A stretch of DNA of 64,000 nt from Actinomycetota bacterium (GCA_021324045.1 JAJPJV010000048.1:1-64000), one strand, 5' to 3'. Shown: positions 45,944-55,416, counted from the first letter of the stretch. Made by a program: numbers and translations. The notes: a model not told the origin generated them from the letters alone.

Positions 45944-46933
45944 GTGGCCCATGCCATCTCTGTCGAGGGCCTCACCAAGCGTTTTCGCCGCCTCCAGGCG
46001 CTCGACGGCATCAGTTTCCAGGTCGATCGCGCGACGGTCTTCGGCCTGCTCGGTCCGAACGGTGCTGGCAAGACCACGACCGTCCGCGTGCTCGCAACGA
46101 TCATCCGCCCCGATGGTGGACGCGCCGAGGTCCTCGGCCACGACGTGGTCCACGACCCCGAGTCGGTCCGCGCCAGCATCGGTCTCGCGGGTCAGTACGC
46201 GGCGGTTGACCCGAACCTGACGGCATTGGAGAACCTCCGCCTTGTTGGTCAACTCACAGCGCTAGGACGTCGAGCACTGCACGAGCGCGCTTGGGAGCTG
46301 CTTGAGATCTTCGGATTGAAAGAGGCCGCCAACCGGCCCGTGCGCACGTTCTCAGGCGGCATGCGTCGGCGTCTTGACGTGGCCGCCGCGCTCGTGCACC
46401 GGCCACCTGTCCTGTTCCTCGACGAACCGACCACGGGGCTCGACATCGAGGGGCGTCGCGAGCTGTGGAAGATGATCCGTGACCTCGTTCAATCTGGAAC
46501 CACCGTGTTGCTCACGACCCAATACCTTGAGGAGGCGGATCGTCTGGCTGATCGCATCGCGGTCATCGACGGAGGCAAGGTTGTCGTCGATGATCGGCCT
46601 GAATCCTTGAAGGCTCGACTGGGAACCACGGTGCTCGAACTGACGTTCTCGGATGAACCGACCGCGCTCGATGCGCTCACCCGAATCCAGAGCATGGGCA
46701 TCCAGGCCGAAGCAGAACGCGAGCTCGTGAGGATCACGACCTCGGACAGCGCCGCTGTCCTTCTCAACGTGCTTCGAGCGGTCGATGTGAACGGAGCCCC
46801 GCCGAAAGCGATCTCGATGCGCGAGCCAACCCTCGATGATGTGTTCCTGGCCATCACCGGGCACCATGCCAAGGCCCGCGAGGACCAGTCCCGGCCCGTC
46901 CTTTCGTCCCCGCAGCCAAAGGGTGCACCATGA
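45944..46933 (+). CDS. ABC exporter ATPase (DrrA-like)
   Basis: A 329-residue nucleotide-binding subunit. Motifs are Walker A GPNGAGKT (37-44), Q-loop GLAGQYAAVD, signature SGGMRRRL (138-145), Walker B VLFLDEPTTGLD and ITTSDSAAV in the DrrA-type C-terminal domain; the switch residue is Gln in LTTQYLEEA, as is common in DrrA relatives. The predicted transcription start coincides with the GTG at 45944, so the mRNA is probably leaderless. DrrAB systems export anthracyclines and other lipophilic compounds. Its stop overlaps the permease ATG by four bases. Likely control is by the divergent MarR protein. Confidence 0.94.
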   Translation: MAHAISVEGLTKRFRRLQALDGISFQVDRATVFGLLGPNGAGKTTTVRVLATIIRPDGGRAEVLGHDVVHDPESVRASIGLAGQYAAVDPNLTALENLRLVGQLTALGRRALHERAWELLEIFGLKEAANRPVRTFSGGMRRRLDVAAALVHRPPVLFLDEPTTGLDIEGRRELWKMIRDLVQSGTTVLLTTQYLEEADRLADRIAVIDGGKVVVDDRPESLKARLGTTVLELTFSDEPTALDALTRIQSMGIQAEAERELVRITTSDSAAVLLNVLRAVDVNGAPPKAISMREPTLDDVFLAITGHHAKAREDQSRPVLSSPQPKGAP

Positions 46934-47721
46934 GTCAGCGGACGGCATTCCGCCATCCCTGGACTCGCGCGTTGCGCGATGGGGTCGCAGTCGCTCGCCG
47001 GAACCTCATCGCGTATCGGCGTGTTCCCCAGTTGCTGGTCTTCTCGACGATCCAACCGGTGATCTTCGTCTTGATGTTCCGCTACGTGTTCGGTGGCGCG
47101 ATCCGGCCGACGGGAAGATTCCCCTACGTGGACTTCCTCATGCCAGGCATCTTCGTCCAGACGGTCGTCTTCGGATCCATGGCCGCGGCCATCGGACTCG
47201 CAACGGACATGCAGAGCGGTTTGCTCGAACGCTTTCGCTCACTGCCCATGGCGCGTTCTGCCGTGCTGACCGGAAGGACGCTGGCCGACTTGACTCGCAA
47301 CGTCGGCGTCGCGGTACTGATGTCCGGCGTGGGCTTCGCAGTGGGCTTCCGGATCCACACGAACACGGTGGCATTCCTCGCCGGCATGCTCTTGGTGCTT
47401 TTGTTCGGCTATGCGTTCTCGTGGATCTTTGCCAGCGTCGGGCTGTTCGTCGGCGACCCCGAAGCGGCGCAGGCAGCCGCCTTCCCGGTGATGGCGCCAC
47501 TGGTGTTCGCTTCGTCGGCCTTCATCCCGGTGTCCTCGATGCCCGGCTGGCTCCAAGCCTTTGCCGCGCACCAGCCCGTCTCGGTGACCGCCACGGCCGT
47601 GCGTTCCCTGTTCCTCGGCGGACCCACGGCGAACAACGTCATCGGAGCCGTCGCGTGGTGCGTTGGCATTCTCGTCGTCGCCTTCCCCCTCGCCGTCTGG
47701 CGCTACCGCAACGCGGTCTGA
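46930..47721 (+). CDS. ABC-2 exporter permease (DrrB-like)
   Basis: A 263-residue permease with six hydrophobic helices. Family features are RRNLIAYRRVPQLLVF before helix 1, YVFGGAI, LMPGIFVQTVVFGSMAAAIGLATDM, LLERFRSLPMARSAVLTGR (the coupling helix) and AFIPVSSMPGWLQAFAAHQPVS near the end. It forms the membrane part of the exporter with the preceding ATPase and is translationally coupled to it by the 4-base ATGA overlap. It is not closely similar to the ABC-2 permeases at 18-20 kb. Confidence 0.93.
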   Translation: MSQRTAFRHPWTRALRDGVAVARRNLIAYRRVPQLLVFSTIQPVIFVLMFRYVFGGAIRPTGRFPYVDFLMPGIFVQTVVFGSMAAAIGLATDMQSGLLERFRSLPMARSAVLTGRTLADLTRNVGVAVLMSGVGFAVGFRIHTNTVAFLAGMLLVLLFGYAFSWIFASVGLFVGDPEAAQAAAFPVMAPLVFASSAFIPVSSMPGWLQAFAAHQPVSVTATAVRSLFLGGPTANNVIGAVAWCVGILVVAFPLAVWRYRNAV

Positions 47722-47781
47722 CCAGACCCGCTGGAACAGCGCTGTGCGGGACGCGCTTGGCTGCCCGCAGCCGGTGAGACC

Positions 47782-48570
47782 TCAGCCGGTGAACCAGGTC
47801 CCCGCATCGTTGACGAGCGTCTGACCCGTCATCTTCGCGCTGTCGTCTGACGCCAGGAACAAGACGACACCGGTCATGTCCTCGGGCTCAAGCGTGCTTC
47901 GGAGTGCAGAGACTTCGGTGAGGCGGTCGACGATCGCTTGAGGGACCACGGCCTTGGTGGCAGGCGACATCGTGACGCCCGGGCAGACCGCGTTGACCCT
48001 GATGTTGCGTACCCCGAGCGTCCTGGCCATCTCACGGGTCTGGAAGATGATCATCCACTTGGTGAGCCCGTAGCCGTGTGGAAAGACCGAGGGGGCCGGG
48101 GCATCCTCGGGGGCTGTGAAGACCCCGGAAAGGGGGAGGGGGAAGGCGGCCGTCGACGAGATGTTGATGATGGAGCCGCTGCGCTGCTCCCAAAGGTACG
48201 GGACGACCGCATTGGAAGCATTCACCATCCCCATGAAATTGACGGCGAGGAACTGCTCCCAGGTCGCCGTCAGCTGGTCGAACATCAAGCCGGCGTTGTT
48301 GACGAGGCAGTCGATCCTGCCGAGCTCCGCCACGACGGTCCTCGCCATCTCCCCCATCGCACCAGGATCGGCCACGTCCGCCTTCAGGCTGAGTGCCCGC
48401 CGCCCCATCGCCTCGATGGCTGCGACCACCTCACGGGCTTGATCGATCCGCGTCAGGTCGACGATGGCGACGTCGGCACCCTCCGAGGCCAGCCGGCACG
48501 CGTACGCAGCGCCGATCCCCTGGGCAGCGCCGGTGACGATGCAGACCTTGCCCTCCATTCGGTCGCCCAT
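47782..48570 (-). CDS. Short-chain dehydrogenase/reductase (classical SDR)
   Basis: A 262-residue NAD(P)-dependent oxidoreductase. The cofactor motif is TGAAQGIG (about 13-20), with NNAG, the catalytic Ser in NISSTAAF, and the YxxxK motif YGLTK. The acidic residue in AIVDLTR after the second strand favours NAD over NADP. A strong GGAGGGG ribosome-binding site precedes the ATG at 48570. It is divergent from the molybdenum hydroxylase gene (121-base gap). The substrate is unknown; a role in the oxidation of an alcohol or 3-hydroxyacyl-CoA intermediate is plausible. Confidence 0.93.
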   Translation of the reverse strand: MGDRMEGKVCIVTGAAQGIGAAYACRLASEGADVAIVDLTRIDQAREVVAAIEAMGRRALSLKADVADPGAMGEMARTVVAELGRIDCLVNNAGLMFDQLTATWEQFLAVNFMGMVNASNAVVPYLWEQRSGSIINISSTAAFPLPLSGVFTAPEDAPAPSVFPHGYGLTKWMIIFQTREMARTLGVRNIRVNAVCPGVTMSPATKAVVPQAIVDRLTEVSALRSTLEPEDMTGVVLFLASDDSAKMTGQTLVNDAGTWFTG

Positions 48571-48691
48571 CGAGATCCCCTCCCTTCGGTCCGCCGACGG
48601 GTGCCGGCCACAGGCGGCAGCGTGAGAGCGCAGGATAGCCTCGGGCTCCAAGGAGGATCTCGGGCCAGCGGAACCGCTCAGGAGGACAACG

Positions 48692-51007
48692 ATGGTGACC
48701 ACCACCGGCGCAGGAAGGTTCGTCGGGCAATCCGTGCAGAGGAAAGAGGACCCGCGGTTGCTGACGGGCCACGGGGAGTACGTCGACGACGTGACGCTCC
48801 CTGGCATGTGCTACGCAGCCTTCCTCCGCAGCGACGTCGCGCGAGCGCGGATCATCAGGCTCGACACCGCCGCGGCCCTCGAGGCGCCGGGCGTGCGCGC
48901 AGTCTTCACCGGGCCCGAGCTCGAGGCGGCACAGGGTGAGGTCTTCTTCTCCATGCTCGGGGGCGTCTCCTTCCTCCCCTTTCGACCCCTGGCCAACGGT
49001 GACGTCCGTTTCGTCGGCGACCCGGTCGCCCTGGTGATCGCCGACAGTCGTTACCGGGCCGAGGACGCCTGCGAGCTCATCGACGTCGAGTACGAGGTCC
49101 TCGACCCCGTCGTCGACTATCTCTCCGCCGACGGCCCCGACCGGCCGCCCGTCACCACCGAGATGCCCTCGAACGTCTTGGTGGCGTCGCCTTTCACTGC
49201 ACTGGGCCCCGACCTGGAGAAGGCCTTCGCCGAGGCGGACCATGTGATCGAGGCTGCGATCGAATCGCACCGCTACATCAACGTGCCCATGGAAGGCCGA
49301 GGCATCGTGGCGTCATGGGACGCCGGGCGCGGCGAACTCACCGTGGCGATCGCCACGCAGGCCGTGCACATGTCCCGGGAGTTCTTCTCGCACTACTTAG
49401 GCATCCCACAGACCAAGATCACGGTGGCCATGCGCGACATCGGCGGGGGATTCGGCCAGAAGCAGTTCGTCGGGCGGGAAGAGGCCGCGGTGGTGTTGGC
49501 GGCGCGCGCGCTCGGCGTGCCCATCAAATGGATCGAGGACCGCCGGGAGAACCTGGTCTCGGCACCTCATGCACGCAACGAGCGCGGCCAGCTCCGGATG
49601 GCGCTCGACGCCGACGGCACGATCAAGGCGATCACCGTCGACAATCGCTCCGATGCCGGCGCGTACCCGGTGGTGCCGGCATCGCTGGACACCACGCTGC
49701 TTCCCGGGCCCTACAAAATCCCCAACCTCGGCTTTGCCACTGCGACCCTCTTCACCAACACCATGGGCAAGGGGGCGTACCGCGGCCCGTGGATGTTCGA
49801 GACGACGGCACGGGAGATGATGATCGACTACGCAGCCCGAGAGATGGGCATCGACCCGATCGAGCTCCGGCGCAAGAACCTTCTCCGCGCGTCCGACCTT
49901 CCCTTTACCAACCCTGCCGGGAGAGTGTTCACCGAGATCACCCCGGCAGAGACCTTCGAACAGGCCCTCGAGATCCTCGACTACCCGAGCTTCCGCCGTG
50001 AGCAAGAGGCGGCTCGGGCGAAAGGCCGCTGGATCGGCGTCGGGGCCGGCGTGTACGTCGAGCCCACCGGCATGCGCTACGGGTCGCTGGCCACGGAGTC
50101 GGCCACGGTGCGCGTCGAGACCAACGGAGAGGTCACCGTGCTGTGCAGCTCGACCTCGCACGGCCAAGGCATCGAGACGGCAATGGCCCAGATCGTTGCG
50201 GATGCACTCGGTGCCGACATCGACCAGGTCACCGTCGTCCAGGGCACGACGCACACCCCGTACGGACCGGGCACCGGCGGCTCGAGAACTGCGGTCATCT
50301 CAGGTGGCGCGGCGAGGGAGGCAGGGGTCGCGGTGCGCGAACGCGTGCTTGCGATCGCTGCGCACCTCATGGAAGCAGCGGTCGAGGACCTCGAGATCTC
50401 GGGCGGCGTCATCACGGTGAAGGGGTCCCCAGAACCCTCGCTCGGGCTCGCTCAGGTGGCCCAGGCCGCCATGTACGGCGCCAACGACCTTCCGCCGGAG
50501 ATCGATGCCACCCTGGAGTTCACCGCACGCTTTCGCCCCAGCGAGCAGGTCACGTGGTCCAATGCCGCGCATCTGTGTGTGGTCGAAATCGACCGGGAAA
50601 CCTATGTGCCTCGCGTCCTTCGCTACATCGTGAGCGAGGACTGCGGGAAGATGATCAATCCGATGATCGTCGACGGGCAAGTCAGCGGTGGTGTCGTGCA
50701 GGGGATCGGCGGCGTGCTGCTCGAGAACTTCGTCTACGACGACGCGGGCAACCCGCTCACCACGACCTTCATGGACTACTTGCTCCCCACCGCCACCGAT
50801 GTCCCGATGATCGAGATCTCGCACCTCGAGACGCCGTCGTCGACCAACCCAGGGGGTTACAAGGGTGTCGGCGAAGGCGGCGCGATCGGCTCCCATGCCG
50901 CCGTTGCCAATGCCATCGGCGACGCGCTAGCCCACCTGGGGGTTCGGGTGACCAAGACCCCGCTCGGGCCGAACGAGATCTTCGAGCTCGTCGCAGCGGC
51001 CGGCTGA
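48692..51007 (+). CDS. Molybdenum hydroxylase large subunit (xanthine/CO dehydrogenase family)
   Basis: A 771-residue Moco-binding subunit. Motifs include GEYVDDVTLPGMCYAAFLRSD at the N-terminus, GGGFGQK (251-257) for the molybdopterin, AYRGPWM (362-368) in place of AYRCSFR of true CO dehydrogenase, and GEGGAIG with catalytic Glu728. The AYRG form marks form II CoxL and aldehyde/hydroxylase types, so it is not a genuine CO dehydrogenase. It probably hydroxylates an aldehyde or heterocycle. The Fe-S (CoxS) and FAD (CoxM) subunits are not adjacent. An AGGAGG ribosome-binding site precedes the ATG. Confidence 0.93.
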   Translation: MVTTTGAGRFVGQSVQRKEDPRLLTGHGEYVDDVTLPGMCYAAFLRSDVARARIIRLDTAAALEAPGVRAVFTGPELEAAQGEVFFSMLGGVSFLPFRPLANGDVRFVGDPVALVIADSRYRAEDACELIDVEYEVLDPVVDYLSADGPDRPPVTTEMPSNVLVASPFTALGPDLEKAFAEADHVIEAAIESHRYINVPMEGRGIVASWDAGRGELTVAIATQAVHMSREFFSHYLGIPQTKITVAMRDIGGGFGQKQFVGREEAAVVLAARALGVPIKWIEDRRENLVSAPHARNERGQLRMALDADGTIKAITVDNRSDAGAYPVVPASLDTTLLPGPYKIPNLGFATATLFTNTMGKGAYRGPWMFETTAREMMIDYAAREMGIDPIELRRKNLLRASDLPFTNPAGRVFTEITPAETFEQALEILDYPSFRREQEAARAKGRWIGVGAGVYVEPTGMRYGSLATESATVRVETNGEVTVLCSSTSHGQGIETAMAQIVADALGADIDQVTVVQGTTHTPYGPGTGGSRTAVISGGAAREAGVAVRERVLAIAAHLMEAAVEDLEISGGVITVKGSPEPSLGLAQVAQAAMYGANDLPPEIDATLEFTARFRPSEQVTWSNAAHLCVVEIDRETYVPRVLRYIVSEDCGKMINPMIVDGQVSGGVVQGIGGVLLENFVYDDAGNPLTTTFMDYLLPTATDVPMIEISHLETPSSTNPGGYKGVGEGGAIGSHAAVANAIGDALAHLGVRVTKTPLGPNEIFELVAAAG

Positions 51008-51168
51008 CGCCGAGGTGCCCGCTCGCTGGCTCGGGCCCCTGGACGACCGGCGGACACTCCGAGACGACGGCGTGCCGGTAGATTAGACGCCCTGTTCCAA
51101 GCGGCACGGTGGCGAGCCGACAGGCTGGCGCTGATCCGCTGCACACATCGACTGACAAGGGGGTATGG

Positions 51169-52008
51169 GTGCCCACAGGAGCGGACACGCTCGAGGCTCG
51201 GCGAGTGCTCGTCGTCGGCGCATCAGCAGGGATCGGCAAGGTTATCGGTCAGCGATTGGTCCGTGAGGGTGCGCATGTGGCCTTCGCTGCACGTCGTGGT
51301 GCGGCCTGCAAGGAGGCCGCGGCGGAGGCGGGCGGGGTGGCCGTCGGCCTGACGTGCGACGTTACGGACCCCGAGCTCTGTGAGCGGGTGGTCGCCGAGA
51401 CCGTCGAACAGCTCGGTCGCCTCGACGACCTGGTCTACGCCGCCGGTCAGGTCTCGATGATCGCGCTTGCGCACGCGGACGCAGGATGGTGGCAGCGGAC
51501 GCTGGCAACCAACGTGATCGGCGCAGCCCTCCTGACGCGAGCGGCGCTCCCCCACCTCCAGCGTTCGAAGGGAACGGCCGTCTACCTCTCTTCTGTTTCG
51601 AGCATCGGCACGCCGTGGCCGGGGATCGGCGTCTACACCGCCTCCAAGGCTGCGCTCAATCGCATGGTCGACACATGGCGGGCCGAGCATCCCGATGTCG
51701 GCTTCGCGCGGGTTTACGTCGGTCCAACCGACCGCAGCTCCAACACGATGGAGTTCCATGAGAGCGCCAACGAGCAGATGGCCCGTTGGCCGGGCATGCA
51801 CATTGTCTCCGGCGCCTTGATCGATCCCGAGTCGATCGCGCACGCCGTGAGCCTGGTCCTGCGCGAACCGGCACGGGTGTGGGACATCACCGTCCAGCCA
51901 CGCGACCCCGGTCTCCCGTGGATCCAGGAGATGCCGGACCCCTCCGATCCCGAGGCCCGCGCGCACCTGCTGTCTGAGACCTCAGAGCCTCACACGGGCC
52001 AGGCGTAG
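51169..52008 (+). CDS. Short-chain dehydrogenase/reductase
   Basis: A 279-residue SDR. The Rossmann motif is VGASAGIG, followed by AAG(Q) and the active site SSVSSIG...YTASK. The TGxxxGIG Thr is replaced by Gly in VVGASAGIG, a common variant. The GTG at 51169 is chosen because AAGGGGG lies just upstream; a longer GTG start at 51109 has no ribosome-binding site. The C-terminal RDPGLPWIQEMPDPSDP extends beyond the core. The end overlaps the convergent CoA-transferase gene by 19 bases. It is probably part of the same catabolic locus. Confidence 0.9.
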   Translation: MPTGADTLEARRVLVVGASAGIGKVIGQRLVREGAHVAFAARRGAACKEAAAEAGGVAVGLTCDVTDPELCERVVAETVEQLGRLDDLVYAAGQVSMIALAHADAGWWQRTLATNVIGAALLTRAALPHLQRSKGTAVYLSSVSSIGTPWPGIGVYTASKAALNRMVDTWRAEHPDVGFARVYVGPTDRSSNTMEFHESANEQMARWPGMHIVSGALIDPESIAHAVSLVLREPARVWDITVQPRDPGLPWIQEMPDPSDPEARAHLLSETSEPHTGQA

Positions 52009-53204
52009 CCTTCCGACGGCCAGGTGACGATGCCACGCGAGTGGTAATCCTCGATCGTGGCCTCGTCGTAACCGAGCTCGGCAAGGATCTCCTTGGTGTG
52101 CTGGCCGAGCATCGGTGCCGCCCGCTGCGGCTTGCCGGGCGTGTCGCTGAACGTGATGAGGTTGCCGAACTGGCGAACGCGACCGAGCAACGGATGCTCG
52201 TACTCGGTCACGATGCCCAGACGCATGAGCTCGTCGTCGAAGAGCACGGTCTCCCCGTCCCAGGTGTCCACCGAGACCTCTGACGGCACGCCAGCAGCGT
52301 CGAGCGCCCGGCGCCAGTTGACTGCGAGGTCGCCCATGAAGATCGGTTCGAGGATTTTGGTCAACTCCTCGCGGTTTGCGAGTCGGGACTCGCAGGTCGC
52401 GAACCTGGGATCGTCGACGAGGTCGTGGCGCCCCAGCACGCCGCACAGCGCGCGCCAGTGATCCTCGGTGATCGCGGCCAGCTGGAGCCAGCCGTCGCTC
52501 GTTTCGTAGAGGCGATAGAGGGCCGAAAGCCCCAGCTGCTGCGCATCGAGCGTGGGGCGCTCCGGCGAGGTTCCGTCGGGGCCGATCCAGACGTCCGCCG
52601 TGTAGAGCATCGACCCGTGGAAGAGGCTGGCCCACATCGACTGCCCCTCTCCGGTCCGCTGCCGGTGGTAGAGAGCGATGAGGAGCGCGAGCACCGAGGG
52701 CATTGCTGCGGCTACGTCTCCGTGCCCGTAGCGGTACCAAAGTGGCGGGTTGCCGGCAGCCACCGGACCTTGCTCCCACTCGATGCCCGAAGCAGCCTGG
52801 GCAATCGGATCGAGACCGCCGAGGTGCGAGAGCGGACCGATCGGCCCGTACATGAAGTTGTTGCAATAGAGGATGTCGGGCTTCACCGCTCTGCAGTGCT
52901 CGTAGCCGACCCCCAGACGATCAGCAGTCCCCTTGGTCATGTTGTGGTGCACCATGTCCGCGGTCGCCACAAGCTTGCGTGCGATCTCGAGGCCCTCGGG
53001 TTGTTTGAGGTCGATCGCGATGTCGCGCTTGCCCCGTTGACAACCCATGAAGGAACCGACGACGTGCGCTCGCATCCCGTCCCCGCGCGTGGGCTCGACC
53101 TTGATGACGTCCGCACCGAGATCAGCCAGCAGCATGGGGCCGAACGGCCCTGCGAGGAACTGACCGAAATCGATGACTCGCACGCCCTCGAGTGGCCCGG
53201 GCAA
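51990..53204 (-). CDS. CaiB/BaiF (class III) CoA-transferase
   Basis: A 404-residue family III CoA-transferase from a TTG at 53204 with GGGAGGG upstream. The fold begins LEGVRVIDFGQFLAGPFGPMLLADLGADVIKVEP, and the active-site Asp132 lies in GGLDPIAQAASG. WASLFHGSMLYTA and RRALDAAGVP are later family markers. These enzymes move CoA between carboxylic acids through aspartyl-CoA thioester intermediates, without ATP. They function in formate/oxalate, carnitine, bile-acid and aromatic degradation. A second, more divergent member is encoded upstream on the same strand; the two may handle successive substrates. Confidence 0.93.
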   Translation of the reverse strand: MPGPLEGVRVIDFGQFLAGPFGPMLLADLGADVIKVEPTRGDGMRAHVVGSFMGCQRGKRDIAIDLKQPEGLEIARKLVATADMVHHNMTKGTADRLGVGYEHCRAVKPDILYCNNFMYGPIGPLSHLGGLDPIAQAASGIEWEQGPVAAGNPPLWYRYGHGDVAAAMPSVLALLIALYHRQRTGEGQSMWASLFHGSMLYTADVWIGPDGTSPERPTLDAQQLGLSALYRLYETSDGWLQLAAITEDHWRALCGVLGRHDLVDDPRFATCESRLANREELTKILEPIFMGDLAVNWRRALDAAGVPSEVSVDTWDGETVLFDDELMRLGIVTEYEHPLLGRVRQFGNLITFSDTPGKPQRAAPMLGQHTKEILAELGYDEATIEDYHSRGIVTWPSEGYAWPV

Positions 53205-53324
53205 CTAGATCACCCTCCCGAAGCACCGGGTCCGCTTGCTGACCGTCCGCATCTTGATCACCAACCTTCCGATCCTCTGCGCGTCGAGCGATGTCGCCTC
53301 GACCGGGTCCTCGACTCGTCCACC

Positions 53325-54485
53325 TCAGTCAGGGCCTTCGATCGTTCCCCGCGCGCGGAGCGCGTCGAGCTCGGCGTCGTCGTGACCGAGCGCACGCAGC
53401 ACCTCGAAGGTGTGCGCCCCCAAGAGCGGCTGCGGGCCGGTCACGGTACCAGGCGTTCGCTCCAAGAAGATCGTCTGGCCCAACTGCGTCGTGGGCCCGA
53501 TCTGTGGGTCCTCGACCGTGACGACCGAGCCAGTCGCGACGAGCTGGGGATGAGCGAAGTGCTCATGGGGGGCCACGATCGCTTCGGCTCCCAGACCTGC
53601 TTCGTGGTACTGCTCGATGAGCGTGGCGCGGTCATGGCGCAAGAACGCGGCGCGCTTGGTTTCCTCGTACGCTGCGCGCTGCTCGGGCGTCATCTCCATC
53701 AACTCGGCAAACGAAACGTCCTCGATCCCGAGGATCGAGGCTTCGCTACGGCTCGGGGTCACTCCAGCGTTGGTCGAGGCATGGATCCATTCGCCATTGG
53801 CGCACTCGTAGATCGTCGCCTGGTGCACCGACGGTGGATGCGTCTTGGGGAGCAAGAACTGACCCCGGTCAGTCCAATTCCAGATCTGGGTGGTCAGCGA
53901 CAACACCCCCTGGAGCAGCGACACCTCGACACGCTGACCTTTCCCGGTCCGCTCACGAGCGTTGAGGGCAGCCATGATCCCGATGGGCACCAAGAACATG
54001 GCCCCAAAGCTGGCGACCGGGCTGTGGAGGAAGATGGGGCCCGCTCGAAATCCGGTGTTCTCCCAATGCTGCCCGGTGCGGGCATGGACCAGGGCTTCGT
54101 AGCCGGGGCGTTGCTGATAGCGAGTCCCCGTCGGCCACGCAGGGATCGAACAGTAGATGAGCCTCGGGAACCGATCGGCGAGATCCTCGTAGGCGAGCCC
54201 CAGCTCCGCCATCGTCCCGGACGAGAACGCCTCCACCAGGACGTCCGCCGACCCACAGAGCTCGAGGAACAGCTCACGTCCTCGTGCGTCCTTCAGGTCG
54301 ATCACCACCGAGCGCCGGCTCCGGTTGTACACGCGCGACGCCGGACGGTTTCGACCTGGCAGTCCGCCGGGGGGTTCGACCTTGATGACCTCGGCACCGT
54401 GCTCAGCGAGCTGGAGCACACCGAGGGGACCGGCAATGCCATCGCTCAGATCGAGGATACGGAGCCCTTCTAGCGCGCCGCTCAT
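53325..54485 (-). CDS. CaiB/BaiF CoA-transferase family protein with Asp-to-Glu change
   Basis: A 386-residue paralogue. The start at ATG 54485 follows a GGAGGG ribosome-binding site; an upstream ATG at 54503 is less suitable. The N-terminus LEGLRILDLSDGIAGPLGVLQLAEHGAEVIKVEPP matches the family. At the position of the catalytic Asp (usually GYDALV) it has GYEALVHARTG with Glu130. That substitution would be expected to alter or abolish thioester formation, unless Glu can substitute. The protein could be an active variant, a partner of a heterodimer, or a non-catalytic relative. Confidence 0.9.
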   Translation of the reverse strand: MSGALEGLRILDLSDGIAGPLGVLQLAEHGAEVIKVEPPGGLPGRNRPASRVYNRSRRSVVIDLKDARGRELFLELCGSADVLVEAFSSGTMAELGLAYEDLADRFPRLIYCSIPAWPTGTRYQQRPGYEALVHARTGQHWENTGFRAGPIFLHSPVASFGAMFLVPIGIMAALNARERTGKGQRVEVSLLQGVLSLTTQIWNWTDRGQFLLPKTHPPSVHQATIYECANGEWIHASTNAGVTPSRSEASILGIEDVSFAELMEMTPEQRAAYEETKRAAFLRHDRATLIEQYHEAGLGAEAIVAPHEHFAHPQLVATGSVVTVEDPQIGPTTQLGQTIFLERTPGTVTGPQPLLGAHTFEVLRALGHDDAELDALRARGTIEGPD

Positions 54486-54567
54486 CTCACGCGCTCCCTC
54501 CATCGGAGCTCGAGACGTCCAGGACGGATCCCTGCCACCTCGTCGATCGCCGCATGCCCTGATCCTC

Positions 54568-55416
54568 TCACCGACTCATGGTGGACAACCACTCGTCGCG
54601 TGACGCCTCGTAGCCCTCCAACATCGGCGCGGATGGCGCGCTGTAGTCACGCTGGCTCCCGACGTTGCGCGCGGCCCGGCCCATTCGCTCGGGCTGGGCC
54701 GTAAAGCAGGTGCCCTGGGGCAGGCCGGTCTGTGCCACGTTGTCGAACGCATCCATGGCCAAGTTGGCGATCATCCACATCCCCGCGACCCGCCGGAGCA
54801 CGTAGGCGGCTTCGGCACGCTCGTCGTCGAGGTGTTGCTCGCACCACTGGAGGAATCCCTCACGCAGGCCCAAGCCGGTGAAGGGATCGGGACCGATGAT
54901 CCGCGAACCCTCCAGCTGCCACTGCAGCACGCAAACGCCATTGCGAAACAGGGCTGCCGTGGTGACCCCGCCACCGCGGAGCTCGGTGTGCGGCCCTGCT
55001 GCGACGACCCCGACCCCCTGGGGTGCTGGAACCACGGCCTCGTAGGCACGCACGGGCTCCGCCGCTCCGGCAAGGTTGCGAGCCGCCTGCGCCAAGACGA
55101 GGTGTGCCAGGTCGAAGAAGTGCGTGCAGTGACTGGCAGGGTCGTAGTGGCGGCGGAGCTCACGCAGGGCAGTCGTGGCCTCGGCGCCGACGAGTGAACG
55201 CAGCCCCTCGGCGGCCCCGGGGCACGTCACCCACGGCAGACGGACCGGCTCCCCTTGCACCTCGCGAACCCGAGCGCCCTCGAAGCGCATCTTGACACGG
55301 ACATGGTGCGCGGTGTCCTCGAGCGCCCCCATCAGCATGCCGGGAGCGCAGGTCTCGACACGGATCCGCTTGCGATAGGTGCGCGCGGGAGCCGGTTGCT
55401 CTAGGCCCTCCCCCAT
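54568..55416 (-). CDS. DUF2889-family protein
   Basis: A 282-residue protein starting at ATG 55416. The N-terminal YRKRIRVETCAPGMLMGALEDTAHHVRVKMRFEGARVREVQGEPVRLPW contains the marker pair GALEDxxHH, and the TCPGA motif follows. These fit DUF2889 proteins, which are often found beside ring-cleaving or CoA-linked catabolic genes. It has no signal peptide or membrane helices. The biochemical role is unknown. It lies upstream of the second CoA-transferase gene on the minus strand and is divergent from the AddB-like gene, with a 122-base gap. Confidence 0.82.
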   Translation of the reverse strand: MGEGLEQPAPARTYRKRIRVETCAPGMLMGALEDTAHHVRVKMRFEGARVREVQGEPVRLPWVTCPGAAEGLRSLVGAEATTALRELRRHYDPASHCTHFFDLAHLVLAQAARNLAGAAEPVRAYEAVVPAPQGVGVVAAGPHTELRGGGVTTAALFRNGVCVLQWQLEGSRIIGPDPFTGLGLREGFLQWCEQHLDDERAEAAYVLRRVAGMWMIANLAMDAFDNVAQTGLPQGTCFTAQPERMGRAARNVGSQRDYSAPSAPMLEGYEASRDEWLSTMSR

